A DNA stretch of 64,000 nt. It comes from Adiantum capillus-veneris. Lineage: Eukaryota; Streptophyta; Polypodiopsida; Polypodiales; Pteridaceae. The notes below the pieces were generated by a model that saw only the letters and a program-made list of their open reading frames with translations, did not search any database and was not told the DNA's origin. The DNA is taken from assembly GCA_014529385.2 (NCBI GenBank), contig CM043969.1:35030446-35094445 (forward strand), read 5' to 3'. Shown here in pieces: positions 1 through 11,789 of the stretch; the first letter of the stretch is position 1; each line of letters opens with the position of its first letter. A program made the position numbers and the translations under genes.

Positions 1-120
1 TTTTAGCGATGGAAATACACTGGGGTTTTTTAACCCCCAGCGTCGCTATTAGCGTCAATACGGGGACGTCGCTATATAGCGACGTTTATAGCGACGGCTA
101 TAGAGACGCTCATAGTGACG
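1..120. repeat. CACTA1 left subterminal repeats (AGCGACG motif)
   Basis: Short direct and inverted copies of AGCGACG/CGTCGCT are packed here. The stretch also has the small hairpin GGGGTT TTTTAA CCCCC at about 23..39. The same motif family recurs at 22020..22150. In En/Spm elements such repeats bind the TNPA-type protein; that role is inferred from the family. The bases from about 121 to 660 are AT-rich and hold no recognisable gene. Confidence 0.75.
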
Positions 121-659
121 TCCGAGATGAAAATTCGTTGGTGGCAAGGCATTGAATGCCCTGCCACCCATCAACCATATTGAATGTTTCATTTGTCTAT
201 TTACCTTTGAAAAAAAGTGCAAAGGTAAATATAGACCCAAAATAGTCACCCACAAGACAATATAATCATTAACTCCATCATCCATAGTACGTATTGTTTG
301 CAAAATAAAGATACAAAAATGACAAGCGTGAATTGATAAAAGTAAATCAATGAAAATGACACTTGATTGTTAATCATTGCAAATGTAATAGTTACAAATC
401 ATTGTCATTATTTAAAAAATATACATGGTTTTCAAAAAGACGTATAAAAGTCGTTTCATGATACATAATCTATGAAAAAAAGAAACTAATGCTATCTAGC
501 TATGGCTAAACAGATGTCGTCTAATCAGACGTCTCATCGCGTCGAAGCACCGTATCTGTCGGATTCTGCAAAAAAAAAAAAAGATAGCTTTTTCTAAGTA
601 TAAACACATAGTGACATTTATAAAACAATACAATAAATAGAGAAAAATAAACCCTAATA

Positions 660-1110
660 CTAACCATGACGACGCGAGAAGTCAAGATGTCTATAAGGGC
701 ATTTAAGCCCTTCCTGCCTGCGTACTCACGCTCGTACGGTGTGGGATCACGTCTTGTAAACGACCACTGTCAAAACATACAAAGAATCCATTATGTTAGA
801 ATTTCAAATCCCATAAACCCTAAACTATCAAACATAGATGCCAAAACACTTACAAAATCGGCCTCAAATGATGCCTGCCCGCCGCTCCCCAAGTGGTGCG
901 ATCTCCCTGCCTCTACTCGCGCTCTGGCTGCTTCCTTTTGTTGCTTCCACTTGTAGGGATTCTCGCGCGCTTCTTTCTTCGCATGCTTCCAATCTTCTTT
1001 GGCCAGCCAATTTGGTCTGCTCCACCTATGATTGATTGCTTTTTGTACTTCGGAACGCTTATGCTATAGTATTCGCGCATTCGAACCTTCATCACATCTT
1101 CATTGAAGCG
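660..1110 (-). pseudogene. CACTA1 TNPA-like gene, 3' part (split by Copia1)
   Basis: On the minus strand an open frame continues from the Copia1 insertion point (1110) to a stop at 913. It is rich in Lys/Arg and encodes a segment that continues the sequence ending at 15102. The TSD base pattern AAGCG is at 1106..1110 and 15102..15106. Removing Copia1 joins a segment ending in WDDRF to one starting NEDVMKVRMREYY, which resembles the helix-rich middle of plant Ptta/En/Spm transposase-type proteins. Downstream, 660..912 is GC-richer than its surroundings and may hold the last exon, but I cannot fix its frame. Function in transposition is inferred from the family. Confidence 0.6.
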
Positions 1111-1433
1111 TGTAAAGAATGAGGATGCAAGAGAGCTACACAAGACAAGCACAAAGCACACAGAGATGGAAAGCTTCTTCTTCTTCTTCACAGAAAAGAG
1201 AGTACAAAATGACTAAGTGCTAAAGCTGAAAAGTAGCACATATGTACATGCGGTCCCTAAGTGTGAACTCGCTAGAAGCGTACTAGGCTGGCACTATAAG
1301 TGTAGTCCCAACTGTAGAATCACTGGCAGAGATCCTCCGTGTCGGTCACCTAATGCGCCAGTGAGTAAATGCCGTAAGCGGCCAAGACCCGTAGTGGATG
1401 CCAGCTCAAGGTGTAGAGCTCGACATCTCAACA
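1111..1433 (-). repeat. Copia1 3' LTR
   Basis: A 323-bp LTR with TG...CA termini, near-identical to 14780..15101, 44180..44501 and 53276..53597. The pol frame runs 28 bp into it, with its stop at 1406..1408. Confidence 0.92.
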
Positions 1434-4400
1434 CTCCCCCTCGAGCTTTGTATGTCGCAGAGTCCAAGCATAGTCCGGAAACGTCGAAGCTTCTCAGCTC
1501 CGAGGGCCTTGGTAAAGATATCCGCTATCTGCTCCTCTGTGCTGACGTAGACCAAGTCGATGTCGCCCGCCAACACTCGCTCTCGAACGTAGTGGTAATG
1601 GACCTCTATGTGTTTGGTCCTGACATGGAACACTGGGTTCCTAGCCAACTTCATGCTGCTAAGGTTGTAACAATGGATGAAAATCTGCTGGTCCACCTAC
1701 ACTCCCAAGTCCTCAAGTAATGTGCGTAGCCAAGCTACCTCGCACGCCGCAACTTCTGCACCTCTGTACTCGGCCTCTGTGCTCGATAAAGCAACCGTAG
1801 GCTGCTTTTTGCTGCTCCAAGTAACAGCAGCACTCCCAAAAGAGAACATGAAGCCACTCGTAGATCTCCTATCAACAATGCTACATGCCCAATCTGCATC
1901 TGTATACCCATACAATGCTAATGGTGCATCTGCTACATAGAACAATGCGTAGTCAAGAGTACCTTGCACATACCTAAGTGTGTGTCGTACTCCATCCAAA
2001 TGTGGCTTCCTCGGAAGCTGCATGAACTGACTCTCCAAGCCTACTGTGTAGCTCAAGTCTGGCCTCATGATAGTCAAGTAGATTAGACTACCTACAATCT
2101 TCCTGTACATGTTGACATCCTCAACAACATCACCCTTCTCTGCACTCAGCTTTGCATTCACATCCAAGGGAATAGAAATTGGCTTACAATCAGCAATACC
2201 ATACTTTGACAACATGTCCAAAGCATACTGTCTCTGTGATAGCCATACACCCTCTGGAGTCCTGATCACCTCAATGCCAAGAAAGTAGCGCAACTCGCCT
2301 AAATCTTTCATTTCAAACTCCTGTTTGAGAAGACCCTTCACATGGTCAATCTCCATAGCATTGTCACCAACAATAATAAGGTCATCTACATATATGGTAA
2401 TGACCACAATCCCCACATCACTCTCACGTACATAGAGTGAATGATCAGCATGATCTCTCCTAGAACCAATACTGACAAGATACTTGGCAATCCTGTCATA
2501 CCATGCTCTAGAGCCCTACTTCAAACCATACAAAGCTTTGAGAAGTCTGCATACATAATCTGGGTAACCTGGATCGACATAACCAGGTGGCTGATCCATA
2601 TACACTTCCTCTTGCAACTCACCATTCAAGAAGGAATTCTTTACATCCATTTGATGCATAATCCATCCTCTAGATGCATCCACTGCTACGACAGCTCTCA
2701 CAATCGTCATCTTTGCCACTGGAGCAAAGGTCTCCTCATAGTCTATGCCATACGTCTGTGCATAACCCTTTGCGACCAGCCTTGCCTTGTGACTCTCAAT
2801 GTTACCATCAGCCTTATGCTTGGTTTTATACACCCATTTATAGCCAATAGCTTTCTTGCCACTTGGCAATGGCACCAACTCCCATGTGTCGTTTGCTTCC
2901 AATGCAGCCATCTCTTCATTCATTGCATCATCCCAATGCACATTTCCAACTGCATCCTCAAAACATGTGGGCTCCACATCCTGTATCACCTTAGCCATGT
3001 AGGCTTGGTGATGCGCTAGATACCCATCATAAGTCAATTTCTGAACTGGATTTCTGACTCTATTAGATCTGCGCGGTCCTGGGTCACTCCTTTGCCCTGT
3101 AGCATCTTCTTGTACTTTCCTTACACCAGGTGTCCTGACAGCCGGAATTCCAAATTCCTCATCAAGACTTTGTTCAGAACCATCTGAATCCATGTCTACA
3201 TGTGAAAAACCTGATGATGCATCATCCATAAAGGGAGGTTCATCAACCTTTTCCTTTCCTTTTCGTGATACATTCCCTGTACCTGTTGGTGGAGTAACCT
3301 GCGTACGTAGTCTACCATTCCATGGTTTCTCAACAGAGCTACGAGAAGAGGACTCTTGTGGTCCACTCAAAACCTGTGACTGTGGCCTCACATTTTGTAT
3401 AACCACATCATCTTTTACATCAGCCCCAATAGTGCCATGTGCATTACTGTACCAGCTGCTCATCTCATCAAAGACTACATCTCTGCTCACTCGTAATTCT
3501 TGTGTAGTAGGATTGTAGCACTTGTACCCCTTTTGTTCAAGGGAATATCCCACAAGAATACATTTCTCTGCTTTAGGATCCAATTTCCTACGCAACTCAT
3601 TTGGTACATGCACGTAAGCTATGCAGCCAAACACTTTCAAGTGTGCCAAATCAGGCTTTGTACCTGTAAACTTTTCCTCAGGTGTTACATCATGCACCGC
3701 AGCTGTAGGTGTCCTGTTCATAATGTACACAACTGTATTTACGGCTTCAGCCTAGAAATGATGAGTCATGTTCTTCTCATTAATCAATGCATGTGCAACC
3801 TCTGCAATGTGCCTGTTTTTCCTTTTTGCGACCCCATTCTGTTGTGGAGTATATCTGCATGTAAACTGCCTGCGTATACCATGCATTCACAGAAAATCTG
3901 AAAAATCATTGGAGAAGTACTCTCCCCCTCCATCTGACCTCAATGTCTTGATTTGCATATCTGTCTCCTTCTCAATCATGACTTTGAAGTCTTGAAAGTG
4001 ACCAAACACTTCAGTTTTGTTACGCATGAAGTAGACCCATACTTTCCTTGTATGGTCATCAATGAAAGAGACATAATACGTGCAACCATGTATACTTGCA
4101 GTATCGGTTGGACCCCAAACATCTGTGTGCACCACCTCAAGTGGCTTTTTACATACATTGCGCTCATGTGGAAATGAGCCCTTTGACTGTTTTCCAAACT
4201 GGCATGCTGCACATACTTTATGCATACCATCCACCTTGAATTTGGGCAAAACTTTTACAATCTGTTTTGATTGCATGCTGCACAATCTCTGCTCATTGAC
4301 ATGGCCAATGCGTTTGTGCCGAATGTCAACATCAGCCACAACACCTGTGCCCTGTGAAAATAATGCAGCTTTTACCTCAGGCATGTCTACATTCAGCATA

Positions 4401-5218
4401 AGCATTCTGCCCACACATTTGCCCTCTGTGATCAGCTTACAACCATTCTGGAAATCTTCTACATAACAGCCATTTGGATTGAAGCGAACCTGCAAACCCT
4501 GCTCAACCATTTGTCCAACAGAAACAAGATTCTTTGTAATGTTTGGGACATGAAGTACATCTGCTAAGTACTTTGATTTCCCACTCTTCGTATTTAGAGG
4601 TATGTCCCCTACATGATCAATGGGGTGAGCTGTTTCATCTCCTGTCTGCACATAGCCTGACACATTTGGTTTGCGCATATCTCTAAACCACTCTCCACGA
4701 GACGTCATGTGATTAGAGGCACCTGAATCCACATACCAAACATCATCTTGGGTGGAATTCTCTGAAGTCATTGTATTCATTACATGCTGCATAACAAACA
4801 TGCGCTCATTTTTGCTGTCATCTGCATCTCTGCTAGTAGATGCATAGTTGCCCTGTTCTCTCTTTCCACTTGCTTTTCCCTTTGGACAGTCACGTGACAT
4901 GTGACCTCTTTCACCACAAGTCCAACATTCTCTGCTATCTGGAGTATGTTGCTGCCTGCTTGATCATGCACCACGACCTCTTTGACCCCCCCTTCCTTGA
5001 GACTGGTTTCCCCTACCACCTGTATTGTTTTGATTTGATTGACCTTCCAGAAATTGGCCCCTGCAACCCCTTGGGCCTCGACCACGACCTCTACCTCTAC
5101 CTCTGTTGGAGTTAGAATAGAAGGCCTATTCAGAATTATTTCTGCCATGAGAAGAAGATGTGTCAAGGTTCTTCTCCTCAAGAATAAGCATAGAAATCAA
5201 ATCTTGGAACACCGGGAT
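1406..5218 (-). pseudogene. Copia1 gag C-terminus, protease, integrase, RT and RNase H (broken)
   Basis: Read on the minus strand from 5218, domains appear in copia order. First comes the Gly/Arg-rich end of gag with a CCHC zinc knuckle (CWTCGERGHMSRDC, near 4920). Next are protease (YVDSGASNHM near 4730), the integrase core (D..D..E, with HTDVWGP near 4110 and SDGGGEYFSNDF near 3930), and reverse transcriptase with YVDDL near 2390. Last is RNase H with the TDADWA and STEAEY motifs, reaching a stop inside the LTR. In-frame stops interrupt it after NNSE (near 5130), twice in the 3730..3900 stretch, after YGLK (2516) and after EDLGV (1697). Integrase and RT motifs are otherwise intact. Read against Copia2, these are point mutations. 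It is inactive by itself but could be mobilised in trans. Confidence 0.9.
1434..1444 (-). other. Copia1 polypurine tract
   Basis: Minus-strand CGAGGGGGAG abuts the 3' LTR. This is the expected primer site for plus-strand DNA synthesis. The identical sequence flanks the Copia2 3' LTR at 44502. Confidence 0.75.
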
Positions 5219-5223
5219 GTCGT

Positions 5224-6351
5224 TGTGAGCGGGATGAAAACACACACAGCGCCTCTATAACGACCCGACACACACCCTTAGGAAGATACACACACACACT
5301 ATGGGGCACCACTCGGCTTAGACAACACACCTGGGCGAGACAGGGAACACACCTCTGGAGTGAGAGGAGAGAGACTATCCACTTGTCCACTCCACACAAA
5401 CACACACACACACACACCCAAAAAAATCAGGTCAAAAGAGGAGAATTTCTGATGTTTAGATACAATTGAGCTTGGGCCAACACCAATGGGGCAAATAGCT
5501 CACACAATATGGGTAAAATAAGCCAGATACAATCACAAACTAGAGCAGAAACTTCGCTCATAGGAGAAACTTACACAGAAAAAAAGCAAGAAAAGAGTGA
5601 GGAATTTGGCAAAATGGACAGCGCTATCGCGTCCGGAACGGCCCAAAACCCCAGTCTACAATGTCAAAGTGCTCAAATCCGACCTTGGATGAGCAGTTTA
5701 CGGCCAAAACAGGCTCCAAAAACACCAAAAACACACCTGCGGCTGTTCCTCCTCTCTTCTCCACGTTTTTTCTGGTCTTCTCTCTGTTTTTTCAGTTCCC
5801 ACACTTAGCTTTATTAGTTGGGCACCCGTGGCCTTTTAGATGACCTCGAACAGGCCAAAAACTGACCTCGCAGTGCATAGTTGTCACCTTTTTGCATCAT
5901 TCGCACACCTAGCACTCAGCTTTTTTCCAATAATGCATCTTGCCACCACGTGAAGTGGCCCCAAAAAGTGGTCCTACTGATGACCTTTCTGCATAACTCT
6001 CACCAGAAAACACCCACGTTGTGTCCGTCCTCATCCGCGTGCAAATATTGACCTCGTTCGCCCTCCTGACGCCACTAGATGCCATCTGACGCACCTGCTG
6101 ACCTCATGTCGTCGGCCCGCGGATAGCTTCCTCGAGAAGTTTTACGCGCTACCAACTCCTCCTTATTGTAGAAAAAACACACTCGTATTGATAATAGTGA
6201 AAATCGCTGCACTATGTACATGCTGTCCTACTTGTACACATGTGGGCCCCACGTAACCACCTGGCTATGGAAATTGGGTAATCCTTTATTCGATGCACCA
6301 TGCATGTGTATGTACATATGCGCAATCCCTTGCTCAAAAAAACTCCTGACA
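5224..6351 (-). repeat. Gypsy1 3' LTR
   Basis: A 1128-bp LTR matching 12820..13953 with few substitutions and a shorter CA microsatellite near 5280..5420. The adjacent internal sequence TAATTTTCCCATCCCC is the polypurine tract read on the minus strand. Small open frames in it (for example 5509..5808) recur in the other LTR and are not genes. Confidence 0.9.
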
Positions 6352-6379
6352 TAATTTTCCCATCCCCTAGCCTACTAGA

Positions 6380-9341
6380 TCATTCATGATCAGCAGCAGC
6401 AAAGAGAGATATGAGACTCGCCGCATCACAGGTCTCCTCATCCTTCACCAATATTGCTTGCTCCACAGACAGCTCATCTTGCTCCACCATCATCAATCTA
6501 GCATGATACAATTTAAGACACAATCCATTTACCCTTGACTTATGTAGAACACCATCCAGGTTAGCTAGCTGATATGTGCCATTTGGAAAACACTCCACTA
6601 CCTTGAAAGGGCCTTCCCACTTAATTTGAAACTTCTTTTGGAAGGTGTTGTCCAGTTTACTGTTGCAGCGCAAAACCAAGTCATGTTTCTTGATACCCTT
6701 ACTTTTGACCTTTCCGTTTATCTTTGCCAAAGCCTTATCCTGCATCTGCCCATAATGCTCCAATGCGCTCATCCTATCCAACTGGACCTCTTGTAACTGC
6801 AAGAGCCTCTCTTTGAATGCATCACTAGGCGGCCCAAGCAACTTCTCTAACATCTTGACCGCAGGCAACTGTACCTCCACAGGCAATAGTGCTTCCTTTC
6901 CATACACCAAATGAAATGGAGTAAACCCTGTACCTGTCTTCACCGAAGTACGGTAAGCCCATAATGCACTAGGCAATTCCAAATCCCAATTCTTTCCTTG
7001 GTGCTCTGTCACTTTAGAAAGAATTTGTACCAACTCACCATTGAATCTTTCATTTAAGCCATTACACTGTGGGTAATAAGGGGTGGTATGCTGGTGCTTA
7101 ATCTTCATCTTTGTGCATAAGAAGTCTAGCAGTTTAGCTCTAAATCCTGGCCCCTTATCTGAAAGTAGCTCTAATGGCACCCCAAACTTGCAACATATTT
7201 CATCATACACAAATTTTGCCACATCCTTTGCAGTGATCTGTTTTACTGCTATAGCCTCTGCCCATCTAGAAAGATAGTACACTGCCGTCAAAATATAGCT
7301 TTTGCCCCTGCTTGTGATAGGTAACGGGCCTATTGCATCAATCCCCCACTTTTCAAACACATCAAACGCCATAATGGTTTTTCGTAGCTCTGGCTTCAAC
7401 ACTCTCTTCCCAAATGCTTGACACCTATTGCAAGACCTACACCAATGGTGAACATCCTTGTGCAAACTAGGCCATACATACCCCTCTTGCAAAATCTTAT
7501 GCAAGGTGATCTTTAGAGCAAAATGGCCACCACATGCGCCTTCATGATTCTCTTCCAACACTCTGTAAAGCTCCTCCCGCCAAGGTACACGTCTCAACAC
7601 GAGATCAGCCCCTTTCATGTATAAGACATCACTAATCAATTTGTACCTGTATGCTCTACGCACAAAGCCATACTTCTTAGACTTCTCAATCTCCTTTGGA
7701 ATGATTCCTGTTAGCAAAAACTCCTCTTCTTGAGCCAAACTTTCCCGGCCATGATAAAGAGGTAAAGTGGTCCTCAACACAAATAGCTCCCCAATCATGC
7801 CTTGAGCTGCTTCATGTGCCTCTCCATTTAGAGCACGTTCAATGTGTCTGATGCTCCATGCTTCAAACTTTTTTAACAGGCCTTTAATTCTGAAGCACAT
7901 TTCCTTCAATGAGGTGTTCTTGCTCTTCCACACACCCAACACTTGCTTCACCACTAACAAGGCATCACCTTTTATGATCAACCTTCGAACCCCATGCTTC
8001 AAACAAATGTGTAATCCGGCTTCCAATGTAGCATATTCAGCCTCATTGTTACTATGCGCATCCAATTTGAACCCTCTCTTGCATACTAGCTTCCCCTCTG
8101 GATCATAAAGTGCTATACCCCCTAAAGCTGCATCGTGGCTCTTTCTGTATGAACCATCAAAGAACAACACATGTGCATTGCTGATCTGTGGCACTTCTTC
8201 AACTACCTTTCTCACCACCTCTTCCTTAACAATAAGGGGATTCTCCTTGTAGGTCAACAAATCAGCTAGGGTAGCCCTTGTACTATCTTCCACTAGAAAA
8301 GAGAACTCAAACTCTTGCAGCTCAATTACCCATTTCTTCACCACATTTGACATGTTAGTACCATTAATTAACTGTGGCAAAAAGGCATAACTCGTCAAGA
8401 AAACAAAAGGCCGTGGTAGCAAGTAATGATGAAATCGTCGACAAGCAAATATTACACTCGCCATCACTAGCTCTACTTCCGAGAACTTTCTCTCCGCTAC
8501 CAACTTCACTCGGCTTGCACAATACACTGGCCTCATATAATGGCTGCCCTTCCCCTTTTGCAATAGCATGGCTCCAATGGCATCATCCCCTACTGATGGA
8601 TTTACATAAAAAACTTTCTCCCAATCAGGAGCCTGCATGGCTGACAAACCCCCTAACACCTCTTTCACCTCTTGAAACACTTCTTCACACTTGTCATCCC
8701 ATTGCAATGGATCATGCTTTGCCACTTGTTGTAATGGATAAAGAATCTGAGAAGACAATGGAATAAACCTTGCCATGTAATTCACTTTGTGTATAAAGGT
8801 TGCCAATTGCTTCGTACTCGTAGGTGATGGAAGAAGAATAATAGACTTAACCTTGTCTGGATCAGCCTCAATGCCATTTTCTGACACCATGTGGACCAAT
8901 AACTTCACCCTTGGCTATGCTAGATGACATTTATTTGGATTTAGTTGTCCTCCACATTCATCATATCGAGCCAATACCATCTGCAGCTTCTCATGGTGTT
9001 TCAGCCCTACTGCTATAATCACAGAAGTCATCCATAAAAGCTTTAACACAACTACCAATGAATGGTTCCAACACCCAATTTGCTCTCTCTTGATAGAAGG
9101 AAGGTCCATTTGACAACCCAAATGGCAATACTGTGTAGCAATAGCAGCCCCATGGCATAATAAAAGTTGTCTTTGTGCGGTCTTTAAGAGCAATCTTCAA
9201 TTGAAAATAGCCTGAAAAACCATCACACACACTGTACCTCTCATAACGTGCCACTGAATCCAAGATCTGATCGATGAATGGAAGAGGATATGGGTTCTTC
9301 TTAGTGGCTGTGTTTAAGGGTTTAAAATCCACACAAATTCT
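6380..9341 (-). pseudogene. Gypsy1 pol: RT, RNase H, second RNase H and integrase
   Basis: The minus-strand frame continues from the protease ORF after one TGA (9342, replacing a Trp codon before RICVDF). RT motifs include LPFGLSNGPSF and the catalytic loop FMDD (near 9035), a variant of YVDD/YIDD. A frameshift lies near 9006 and a TAG near 8915 (KCHLA*PRVK). From 8908 to 6380 the frame is open for 842 codons. It contains the RT thumb and RNase H, a second RNase H-like domain (FFDGSYRKSH, NNEAEYATLE), the integrase zinc finger (HFALK..CRSCNRC), and the core with DAIGPLP, LSDKGPGF and NERFNGEL supplying the D, D, E triad. It ends with a short C-terminal domain and no chromodomain that I can recognise. 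Confidence 0.9.
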
Positions 9342-11789
9342 TCACTTCCCATCCTTCTTTGGACTGACTATAACTGGACTCACCCATTCTGTGGTCTCCA
9401 CTGGAACTATGAACCCTGCCTTCAATAACTTGTCCACCTCTACCCGCAAGGCTTCCATTTGCTCTTGACCCATCCTTCTTAGCCTTTGCCGCACTGGCTT
9501 AGCACCTTCTTTCAGCTCTATTTGCATCTCTTCACCCTTGAACCCTGTGATCTCTTCATATGAAGTAATGAACAAATCAGGAAAACTAGCCAGCATATGC
9601 AAATATATATCCTTCTCCATAGCTGAGAGGTCTCCACTAATCATTTGCGTCATTAATTCCTGCTTCTTTGACAAGTCAACCTTGGTTTGCATCAGCCCTT
9701 CAATCACTTCATAAGGCCCTTCACTTTCATCTTCAACCTCATTCGCAAACGCAACTAAACCAATATCCTGGATTTCTTTGTCCATCAAAAGAAATGCAAC
9801 ATCAGCATCCTCATCACTACTGGTAGTGCTATCACTGTCCTCATCTGTCACCGTGGAAGAGTCTTCATCACTAGACTCATCCTCATCTTCATAAAGCTCC
9901 TCTAATCGTTTCCTTGTGTCCATATTATATATCTTCTTGGCACCTGTCTTTCCATAGAGGCTAATTGTACCACGTCGCCAATCTTGAACAGCTCCCACTG
10001 CACGTAACCATGGTCTGCCTAGTATAATAGGATATGCTACCAACCCTGCTGGCATCACATGAAAATCAACCACTGCCTTTGCACCATATGCTTCCACTTC
10101 TAAGCTCTTTACAACACCCAAACATTTTACCTTCTGATGGTTTGCCAATCTAATCCGGAAACCTGACACCCCAGCCACTGTGAGACCCATCTTCTCAACG
10201 CATGAGTGTGTTATGACGCATATTTGGGCTCCGCCATCCACATAACCTTGTCCCAAATTTTTCCTTTTATGCCACACATCTACTATTGGACAAATGTCTG
10301 GTAGCTCATCCATTGCCAACACCTTTACTGAACCTCTCTCTGGCTCTTTCTCCATTGGGTTAACCATCCTCTTCCACTGTCGCTTTAGCTTAGGCACCAT
10401 CTCTATAAGCTGCCCAAAAGTAACATCTGCCTTCCTGCTCGTCAGATCCTCCTTCAAGTCATAGCTTAATTTCCCATCCCCTAGTGGAAAATCTGAAACA
10501 TGAAACTTTCGACGAGCTCTCCTTTTCCTCTTGGCCTTGACATCCTCGCCTTCATGGCTCTTTCCTTTCTTCTTACTAGGACCTGGGGCACTTCTTCCTT
10601 CCTTATCCTCTGTGGTCCTCTTCCCAATAGGCATCACTAATGTATCCTCTAGCTTTGATGCCTTCTCCAAGGTGACTACACTTAGCACTTTTGTCTTTCC
10701 CTTTTCCTCCTGGGTCAGTCCACTGGTTCCTTCGTCTCCCTTAATTTCGATGCCATAATCATTTGACCTAGTTAGCACCTGTCTTGGCAATGGATACATG
10801 TCTCCCCCCATCCTTGGTGGCTTATCACATTGCGGGATGATGTGACCCAACTCTCCACAATTATAACATGTGGGCGTCTGCCTCCAAAACCTACCATTGC
10901 TTTGTCCAACACCATTCCTATGCCTTTCTTCACCTCCTTGCTGATTTGCAAACCTCCCTCGACCTCGATTATTTCCCACTTGACCTAGCATGTTTAGGCT
11001 GAGATTCTTCATCAAATCTACCATTTGCCTCATGTCTTGCCTTAGCCCATCATCTTGCACTGCTGTAGTGACCACTGCTGGCATAACCTGAGTAGTAACA
11101 GGAACTACTGGTTCATGATGAACCCTTGACATGCGCCCTTGTAAAGACTCTATAGGATGAAATTCAGACCTCATTGGCAAAGACTCCACCCCTAACTGGC
11201 TCATTTTTCTCAGTTTCCACTCTTTGTTCCTTGCTACCTCTAGTGCATCCTCATATGTCCTAGGCTTCTTTAGCTCCACTCTCCAACGTATATTCTCCCA
11301 AAGACCAGCCAAGAACCTGTCCTTCTTCATCATGTCAGGCGAGGGTACCTGTGGTGCTAAAGCCTTGCACATTCGCTCCCATGCCAATGAAAACTTACGT
11401 ATGTACGCATCTACTGGCTCACCTTCCTTTTGCACCAAAGCCTGTACTTCTTGCCTCACCTTGTCAGGATCTTCTATCTTCACAAACTCCACTTCCAACC
11501 CATGTCGTAGATTGTCCCAACTCAACCTTACAGGTGGATCAGCCACACGCAACTCCTCTTCAAATGCTTTAGACCAAACTAGTGCATCACTCTTCAAACA
11601 AATTTGGAGAAGGCGTAACATTTGCGTAGGGTCATGAATCTGGTTGCTAATGCAGGCAACCTCCATCTTTTCCAAAAATTCTTCCACATCTTCATCACTT
11701 CTTCCATGAAACTCGGGATAAGAGAAAGCCATGGCTACCCAAATTATGATGCTTTGAGAACCCCTTCGAACACACGTGCAAGAACCCAA
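9342..11789 (-). CDS. Gypsy1 gag-protease and RT N-terminus
   Basis: An 815-codon frame. The probable start is the Met at about 11732 (MAFSYPEFHG), because the 19 upstream residues look like read-through of the leader. Gag helices span roughly residues 20-210. A zinc knuckle CYNCGELGHIIPQC lies near residue 310, and a Lys/Arg-rich linker near 380-440. The retropepsin region has YVDGGAQICVI near 535 and ILGRPWL near 595. An acidic Ser/Asp-rich stretch lies near 650-680. The frame ends in RT at the stop after PKKDGK. The protease active site reads D-G-G rather than the usual D-T/S-G, which may be a family trait or a mutation. Gag packages RNA and protease matures the polyprotein (family knowledge). 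Confidence 0.88.
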   Translation of the reverse strand: MGSCTCVRRGSQSIIIWVAMAFSYPEFHGRSDEDVEEFLEKMEVACISNQIHDPTQMLRLLQICLKSDALVWSKAFEEELRVADPPVRLSWDNLRHGLEVEFVKIEDPDKVRQEVQALVQKEGEPVDAYIRKFSLAWERMCKALAPQVPSPDMMKKDRFLAGLWENIRWRVELKKPRTYEDALEVARNKEWKLRKMSQLGVESLPMRSEFHPIESLQGRMSRVHHEPVVPVTTQVMPAVVTTAVQDDGLRQDMRQMVDLMKNLSLNMLGQVGNNRGRGRFANQQGGEERHRNGVGQSNGRFWRQTPTCYNCGELGHIIPQCDKPPRMGGDMYPLPRQVLTRSNDYGIEIKGDEGTSGLTQEEKGKTKVLSVVTLEKASKLEDTLVMPIGKRTTEDKEGRSAPGPSKKKGKSHEGEDVKAKRKRRARRKFHVSDFPLGDGKLSYDLKEDLTSRKADVTFGQLIEMVPKLKRQWKRMVNPMEKEPERGSVKVLAMDELPDICPIVDVWHKRKNLGQGYVDGGAQICVITHSCVEKMGLTVAGVSGFRIRLANHQKVKCLGVVKSLEVEAYGAKAVVDFHVMPAGLVAYPIILGRPWLRAVGAVQDWRRGTISLYGKTGAKKIYNMDTRKRLEELYEDEDESSDEDSSTVTDEDSDSTTSSDEDADVAFLLMDKEIQDIGLVAFANEVEDESEGPYEVIEGLMQTKVDLSKKQELMTQMISGDLSAMEKDIYLHMLASFPDLFITSYEEITGFKGEEMQIELKEGAKPVRQRLRRMGQEQMEALRVEVDKLLKAGFIVPVETTEWVSPVIVSPKKDGK

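Noticed and set aside
913-1191. Open frame starting MKKKKKLSISVCFVLVLCSS, which looks like a signal peptide
   Set aside because: The start lies in the copia LTR (same sequence at 14663..14860). Only the part left of 1111 belongs to the CACTA gene.
1217-1720. 167-codon plus-strand frame over the Copia1 LTR and RNase H end, with copies near 44429
   Set aside because: It is the antisense shadow of the conserved pol frame.
5509-5808. 99-codon frame MGKISQIQSQ..., repeated at 13111..13410
   Set aside because: It is duplicated because it lies in the two Gypsy1 LTRs; no family motif and no support for translation.
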